The translations under genes and the position numbers were made by a program. A DNA stretch of 17,658 bases from an uncultured Eubacteriales bacterium. GTDB lineage: Bacteria; Bacillota; Clostridia; Peptostreptococcales; Anaerovoracaceae. Each line of letters starts with the position of its first letter. Position 1 is the first letter of the stretch. Under the pieces are notes generated by a model that saw only the letters and a list, made by a program, of their open reading frames with translations, was not told where the DNA came from and did not search any database. The stretch spans positions 1 to 17,658 of the forward strand of contig CADCOV010000210.1 in assembly GCA_902803185.1 (NCBI GenBank), written 5' to 3'. Below, in pieces: positions 14,327 through 17,658 of this stretch.

Positions 14327-15653
14327 ACTGGAACGAAGGGCGATCATCTGCATGACCCTGGCGGCGGTGCTGCTGGCGGGCCTCTTCCTGTTCGTCGTCC
14401 GCTACGTCTCCTACGGCGCCGAGTGGGCCACTTTCTACGGCAACCAGGCGGTGTACAACGGCGGCGTCCTCGCCAGCGGCGCCATCTACGACGTGAACGG
14501 CGTCCTGCTCTCCGAGAACGGCGGCGGCTCCATCAACTACAACGACGACGAGGGCATAAGGATCGCCACCATGCACACGGTGGGGGACGTCAAAGGCAAC
14601 GTGGCCACCTCCGCCCAGAACGTCTTCCGGGACAAGCTCATCGGCTACAACCTGGTGACCGGCACCTACAAGATGAGCGGGAAGAACGAGGACATCACAC
14701 TGACCCTGGACGCGGAGGTGTGCAAGACTGCCTACGAGGGACTGAGCCAGTACAAGGCGGGCTGCGTCGGCATCTACAACTACAAGACAGGCGAGATCCT
14801 CTGCAAGGTCAGCTGGCCGAGCTTTGACCCGGTCCTGGTGGAGCCGGACCTGGCGGAGGACGACACCTCCGGCGTCTACATCGACCGGTTCCTCTCCGGG
14901 ACCTTCGTGCCGGGCTCCATCTTCAAGACCGTGACCTCCGCCGCCGTCATCGAGACCACCTCAGATTACGACAGCTTCGTCTACGAGTGCAGCGGCACCC
15001 GGGAGGTGAACGGCGAGGATCTGAACTGCGCCTACGCCCACGGGACCGTGGACTTCCCTGGCGCGCTGGCCTCCTCCTGCAACGGCGCCTTCTCCGTGCT
15101 GACGGAAAGGGTGGGGGCGGCCAACATGAAGGCCTACGTGGATAAGCTGGGCCTCACCACCCGCTACGACATCGACGGCGTCAGCAACGCGGCGGGCTCC
15201 TTCGAGTTCCCGTCGGACGTGGCTTTGAACCTGGACTGGGCGGGCATCGGCCAGTACCACGACATGGTCAATCCGTGCTCCATGATGGTCTACATGGGCG
15301 CCATCGCCTCAGGCGGCAAGGCGGCGGTGCCGAAGCTCCTGCACACCGCGATCTCCCTGCCGGACACCACGGACCGGATGATCGAGGACGCCACGGCGAA
15401 GAAGCTGCAGGAGATGATGAAGCAGGACGTGGTGGAGAGCTACGGTGAGTCCAACTTCCCGGGCCTCGACATCTACGCCAAGACCGGTACCGCCGAGGTG
15501 GCCGGCCACGATCCGACCGCCTGGTTCGCCGGCTTCCTGAAGGACAAAGACCACCCGTACGCCTTCGTGGTCTGCATCGAGGATGCGGGGGAGGCGCTGT
15601 ACACGGCGGCCCCGCTGGCGAACAGCGTGCTGCAGGCCGCGGTGAACGGCTGA
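14319..15653 (+). CDS. Class B penicillin-binding protein (PbpA/PBP2-like transpeptidase)
   Basis: 444 residues; single N-terminal anchor helix (about 9-30), then an extracytoplasmic enzyme. Transpeptidase motifs: SIFK at 200-203 with nucleophile S200, SCN at 253-255, and KTGT at 388-391. The N-terminal pedestal is short (about 120 residues) and the usual RGxIxDRNG is degenerate (ASGAIYDVNG), as in small actinobacterial PbpA-type proteins. It cross-links glycan made by the SEDS partner; the 8-base overlap (ATGCGTAG) indicates coupled translation and a one-to-one complex. A bidirectional terminator follows. The class is sure; whether it serves elongation or division cannot be told. Confidence 0.94.
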   Translation: MRRLERRAIICMTLAAVLLAGLFLFVVRYVSYGAEWATFYGNQAVYNGGVLASGAIYDVNGVLLSENGGGSINYNDDEGIRIATMHTVGDVKGNVATSAQNVFRDKLIGYNLVTGTYKMSGKNEDITLTLDAEVCKTAYEGLSQYKAGCVGIYNYKTGEILCKVSWPSFDPVLVEPDLAEDDTSGVYIDRFLSGTFVPGSIFKTVTSAAVIETTSDYDSFVYECSGTREVNGEDLNCAYAHGTVDFPGALASSCNGAFSVLTERVGAANMKAYVDKLGLTTRYDIDGVSNAAGSFEFPSDVALNLDWAGIGQYHDMVNPCSMMVYMGAIASGGKAAVPKLLHTAISLPDTTDRMIEDATAKKLQEMMKQDVVESYGESNFPGLDIYAKTGTAEVAGHDPTAWFAGFLKDKDHPYAFVVCIEDAGEALYTAAPLANSVLQAAVNG

Positions 15654-15667
15654 AACTAGACATGAAA

Positions 15668-15709
15668 AAACCACCTGCCGGCGTCCGTAAAAGACGCTGC
15701 AGGTGGTTT
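15668..15709. terminator. Bidirectional intrinsic terminator between the PBP and 3D-domain genes
   Basis: AAACCACCTGC (15667-15677) pairs with GCAGGTGGTTT (15699-15709), and inner arms GCGTC/GACGC (15681-15685 and 15693-15697) extend the stem. The plus strand continues CTTTTT; the minus strand continues into a run of T. It serves both convergent genes. Confidence 0.9.
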
Positions 15710-15721
15710 CTTTTTGTTCGT

Positions 15722-16780
15722 TTAGCCGAGGACGTAGACCTTGACGGTCCTGGCGCCCCAGGTGTAGCACTCGTCGAAGGTCTCGAAGAAGACGTCGACA
15801 GTGTTGCCGATGATGGAGCCGCCGGTGTCGTTGGCCACCGCGTAGCCGTAGCCTTCGATGTAGAGCCGGGTGCCCAGCGGGATCACGTTCGGATCCACCG
15901 CGCATGTGCCGAAGGTGCACAGGCCGCCGTAGGCCCCGCGGGAGCCCTTAGGGGCGCTGTAGGAGTAGGCGGTGCAGGTGAGGACTTCCTTGTAGTCCGT
16001 CGGTGCGCCGTCCACCGGCTGCTCAGCCACCGCTTCCGGCGCGTAGGCGATGATCTCGTCCACCGGGTCCTGCTCGACGACGGTGTCCGTGGTGTAGCGG
16101 GCCACCTCCACGCCGTCGTAATAGACGACCTCGTAGCAGTAGGTGGCGAGGCCGTACTCGCCCTCCTGGATCACCTGGGAATCGCCAGGATCCAGGCTGG
16201 TGTCCTTCTGGTAGACGGTCTCGTACTCCAGGTAGACGCTCTCTTCCGTGTTCTCCACGTCCACCCGGGTGATGATGATCTCGTCGCCCTCGCTGACCAC
16301 GTGGTCTAAGTCGATGTCGATGATGTCATCGTCGTCCATGGTGACGCCTGCCATGTCCAGGACTTCGGCGACGGTCACAGGCTCGGTCTCGATGACGATG
16401 GTCTCGCCGTCGGCGATGACCGGGACGCTCACGAGGACAGGCTTCTTGTCTTCCTCTTTCTTATCGTCCTTGTCATCCTCCTCGTCGGCATCGGCCTCGT
16501 CGTCCGCCTCGGAGGACTTGTCGTCCTTGGCGGTGTCCGTATCGCCCGCTTCGTCCGCGTCGGCCTTCTTATTCTCGCTCGTCTTCAGAGCGGCGGTGCT
16601 GCCGGTGGCGTTCTTCTGCACGGCTTCAGCTGCGGTGCTGAGCGAGAGAAGGGATTCGCCCTTGACAGCTTCCTGTGCGGGCGCCTCGCGGTCCAGCAGC
16701 TTCGGCAGGGTGAAACACCCGGCGATCAGCAGGACCAGGACGGCCACCAGGATGGCTCTGATCTTGATTTTCTTGGTCAT
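15722..16780 (-). CDS. Secreted DUF348 / G5 / 3D-domain wall hydrolase (YabE-like)
   Basis: 352 residues. The N-terminus MTKKIKIRAILVAVLVLLIA leads to GC at 21-22: a signal peptide with a lipobox-like IAGC, or a plain anchor helix. A low-complexity region rich in D, E and K (about 70-113) acts as a spacer. Next come a DUF348-like segment (about 115-172, VPVIADGETIVIETEP), a G5-like segment (about 177-248), and a C-terminal 3D domain (about 266-352) with TCTAYSYSAPKGSRGAYGG, DPNVIPLGTRLYI, and ANDTGGSIIGNTVDVFF, which hold the conserved Asp residues. This is the layout of YabE and resuscitation-promoting-factor-like proteins; 3D domains act as MltA-like lytic transglycosylases on peptidoglycan. 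Convergent with the SEDS/PBP pair. It has its own promoter and a modest ribosome binding site (AGGG). Confidence 0.9.
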   Translation of the reverse strand: MTKKIKIRAILVAVLVLLIAGCFTLPKLLDREAPAQEAVKGESLLSLSTAAEAVQKNATGSTAALKTSENKKADADEAGDTDTAKDDKSSEADDEADADEEDDKDDKKEEDKKPVLVSVPVIADGETIVIETEPVTVAEVLDMAGVTMDDDDIIDIDLDHVVSEGDEIIITRVDVENTEESVYLEYETVYQKDTSLDPGDSQVIQEGEYGLATYCYEVVYYDGVEVARYTTDTVVEQDPVDEIIAYAPEAVAEQPVDGAPTDYKEVLTCTAYSYSAPKGSRGAYGGLCTFGTCAVDPNVIPLGTRLYIEGYGYAVANDTGGSIIGNTVDVFFETFDECYTWGARTVKVYVLG

Positions 16781-16803
16781 TTTTCTTACCCTGTTCGGAA
16801 CGC

Positions 16804-16825
16804 ATTCTTAAGAAAATTTAAGAAT
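16804..16825. repeat. Inverted repeat in the 5' leader of the 3D-domain gene
   Basis: ATTCTTAA (16804-16811) and TTAAGAAT (16818-16825) are a perfect 8-bp inverted repeat with a 6-base spacer. It lies just downstream of the predicted minus-strand start site, so it could be an operator or an mRNA hairpin near the ribosome binding site. It is AT-rich and therefore weak as RNA. Confidence 0.6.
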
Positions 16826-16835
16826 CGTTTTGGTT

Positions 16836-16864
16836 ATCGTAGCACAACTCGAAGGATTTGTCAA
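16836..16864 (-). promoter_or_regulatory. Sigma-A promoter of the 3D-domain gene, extended -10
   Basis: Minus-strand TTGACA (16864-16859), a 17-bp spacer ending in TGC, then TACGAT (16841-16836). The -35 is perfect and the TGn extension compensates for a 4-of-6 -10. The leader would be only about 50 bases, too short for a c-di-AMP (ydaO) riboswitch. Confidence 0.82.
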
Positions 16865-16927
16865 AAGTTTTTTGATATTTCAGCGTCGGTGACGATAAAA
16901 CGATATACGGGTACCTTGTTGAAACGG

Positions 16928-16957
16928 TTGACAAGAGCCATATCGGTGAGATATCAT
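16928..16957 (+). promoter_or_regulatory. Sigma-A promoter of the small lipoprotein gene
   Basis: TTGACA (16928-16933), an 18-bp spacer and TATCAT (16952-16957; 5 of 6). A short inverted repeat, ATATC-GGTGA-GATAT (16940-16954), spans the spacer and the edge of the -10 and could be a repressor site. The divergent 3D-gene promoter lies about 65 bp upstream. Confidence 0.8.
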
Positions 16958-16997
16958 TTTATAGAATAGTTTCGATTGGATATGGAGGATAAGAACC

Positions 16998-17408
16998 ATG
17001 AAGAAGATGACAGCTGTGCTTTTGATCGCGGTCCTCGCGCTCTCCATGCTGGCGATGGCGGGCTGCTCCGTGGAGCAGAAGAACCCGACCAACCTGGAGG
17101 AATACGTCGAAGCCAACGAGGAGATGAAGGCCCAGATCGAAGAGACCGCTGAGGCCAGCGATCTCGAGATCACGATCGAGAAGAACACCATCACATACAA
17201 GTTCTCCTATACGGAGACCCTGAAGGACAACGAGATCGAGGAGATGCACAAGGCGCTCGAGGCGTCCCTGGCGGAACAGAAGGCCACCTTCAACGACCTC
17301 GCCGCCTCCCTGGAGGAGGAGACCGGCCTCACCGGCATCCAGGTCGTCCTGGTCTACGTGGAAGGCGCAGGGAAGGAACTCTACACCGCCACCTACCCGA
17401 TGGAGTGA
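16998..17408 (+). CDS. Small secreted lipoprotein, DUF4854-like
   Basis: 136 residues. A Lys-rich start and hydrophobic core ([18 protein letters not shown]) end in AMAGC, a good lipobox with C23 as the lipidated Cys, so the protein should be anchored on the outer face of the membrane. The mature part is highly charged, with segments [27 protein letters not shown], a helix-forming Leu/Ala/Glu stretch and a final [15 protein letters not shown]. This pattern resembles the clostridial DUF4854 lipoproteins, whose function is unknown. GGAGG lies 9 bases before the ATG. It has its own promoter and terminator and appears monocistronic. The family match is from memory of the pattern, so moderately sure. 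Confidence 0.85.
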   Translation: MKKMTAVLLIAVLALSMLAMAGCSVEQKNPTNLEEYVEANEEMKAQIEETAEASDLEITIEKNTITYKFSYTETLKDNEIEEMHKALEASLAEQKATFNDLAASLEEETGLTGIQVVLVYVEGAGKELYTATYPME

Positions 17409-17431
17409 TCCGCATCACAGACGACACGCCG

Positions 17432-17461
17432 AAGGCCCCGCCCGCAAGGTCGGGGCTTTTT
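17432..17461 (+). terminator. Intrinsic terminator of the lipoprotein gene
   Basis: GCCCCG (17435-17440) pairs with CGGGGC (17451-17456), extended by one G-U and two A-T pairs, with a 10-base loop and TTTTT at 17457-17461. It lies 24 bases after the stop codon. Confidence 0.88.
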
Positions 17462-17481
17462 CTGTGCCGCCGCATCGCAGG

Positions 17482-17510
17482 TTGAACCCGCCGCCGTTTT
17501 GCGGTACAAT
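17482..17510 (+). promoter_or_regulatory. Sigma-A promoter of lepA
   Basis: TTGAAC (17482-17487), a 17-bp spacer and TACAAT (17505-17510; 5 of 6). The expected transcription start is near 17517, on or just past the only in-frame ATG (17515), which bears on the choice of lepA start. Confidence 0.72.
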
Positions 17511-17514
17511 AACT

Positions 17515-17658
17515 ATGTATGCACACCCGCCGGAGAGGCGGGCGGAGAGCACACGGATAGAGGATCATATAGCAAACAACGAGTACGCGAAATATATCAG
17601 GAATTTCAGCATCATCGCCCACATCGACCACGGCAAATCCACCCTGGCGGACCGGATC
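17515..17658 (+). CDS. lepA: Elongation factor 4 (LepA), 5' end only; start codon uncertain
   Basis: The frame runs to the window edge and contains [21 protein letters not shown], the N-terminus and G1 (P-loop) of LepA, a ribosome-bound translational GTPase that back-translocates or remodels stalled ribosomes. The only ATG/GTG/TTG downstream of the promoter is the ATG at 17515. It has no ribosome binding site, sits 4 bases after the -10 box, and would add an unusual Arg/Pro-rich leader ([11 protein letters not shown]). A more natural start is ATA at 17569: AGAGG lies 5 bases before it and it would give M-A-N-N-E-Y-A-K-Y then IRNFSII, close in length to known LepA N-termini. The coordinates use the ATG as the conventional call. 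Identity is sure; the start is not. Confidence 0.9.
   Translation, partial: MYAHPPERRAESTRIEDHIANNEYAKYIRNFSIIAHIDHGKSTLADRI
17526..17542 (+). promoter_or_regulatory. GC hairpin with a GGAGA loop in the lepA leader
   Basis: CCCGCC (17526-17531) pairs with GGCGGG (17537-17542), leaving a GGAGA pentaloop. If translation begins at ATA 17569, this is a 5'-untranslated stem that shows a Shine-Dalgarno-like loop and may influence initiation. If it begins at 17515 it is coding. Confidence 0.5.

Noticed and set aside
12590..14353. A 587-codon open frame antisense to the SEDS gene
   Set aside because: Composition is typical of the reverse complement of a membrane protein gene in high GC, with no ribosome binding site or recognisable motif.
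16781..16860. Possible ydaO (c-di-AMP) riboswitch ahead of the 3D-domain gene, as found in front of many wall hydrolases
   Set aside because: The promoter position leaves a leader of only about 50 bases, and no ydaO sequence elements are seen.

Overview
The window looks like a chromosomal segment of a GC-rich, anaerobic Gram-positive bacterium (Bacillota, most likely class Clostridia). The reasons are a tryptophan T-box leader, the dnaE-pfkA gene pair, a PAS/AAA+ sigma-54 activator, a YabE-like 3D-domain wall protein, canonical AGGAGG-type ribosome binding sites, sigma-A promoters, and a ferredoxin-ASKHA (RACo-like) activator typical of anaerobes. Third codon positions are strongly G/C, which leaves long stop-free frames antisense to real genes. 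I see no tRNA, rRNA, CRISPR array, transposase or phage gene. Genus-level placement is not supported by what I can read.

Layout. 1-2130 (minus strand): a Trp-specific T-box leader and promoter drive a stand-alone TrpB2-type tryptophan synthase beta chain, followed by a PaaI-type hotdog thioesterase cut by the window edge. 2178-8338 (plus): DNA polymerase III alpha (dnaE), 6-phosphofructokinase (pfkA) and a sigma-54-dependent regulator, tightly spaced and probably one transcript. 8339-8557: an AT-rich convergent intergenic region with six copies of a ~13-bp motif arranged as nested inverted repeats, then a strong bidirectional terminator. 8558-9979 (minus): an M18-family aminopeptidase, divergent from 10115-12350 (plus), a purine nucleoside phosphorylase followed after one base by a short RACo-like [2Fe-2S]/ASKHA protein. 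12428-15653 (plus): an FHA-domain/SEDS (FtsW/RodA) fusion overlapping a class B penicillin-binding protein, a polymerase/transpeptidase pair for peptidoglycan. 15722-16780 (minus): a secreted DUF348/G5/3D-domain wall hydrolase. 16998-17408 (plus): a small lipoprotein. 17515-end: the 5' end of lepA (EF4), whose start codon is problematic.

How the genes relate. Most units are housekeeping modules: tryptophan supply, replication, glycolysis, peptide and nucleoside salvage, wall growth and translation. The wall genes (SEDS-FHA, PBP, 3D protein) form a convergent cluster sharing one bidirectional terminator. No obvious multi-gene novel system is present. The items most worth a second look are the nested palindromic repeat at 8363-8493, the probable non-canonical start of lepA, the phosphorylase/RACo-like pair with no corrinoid partner in view, and a codon-pair bias in which Leu TTG almost always follows a codon ending in T.
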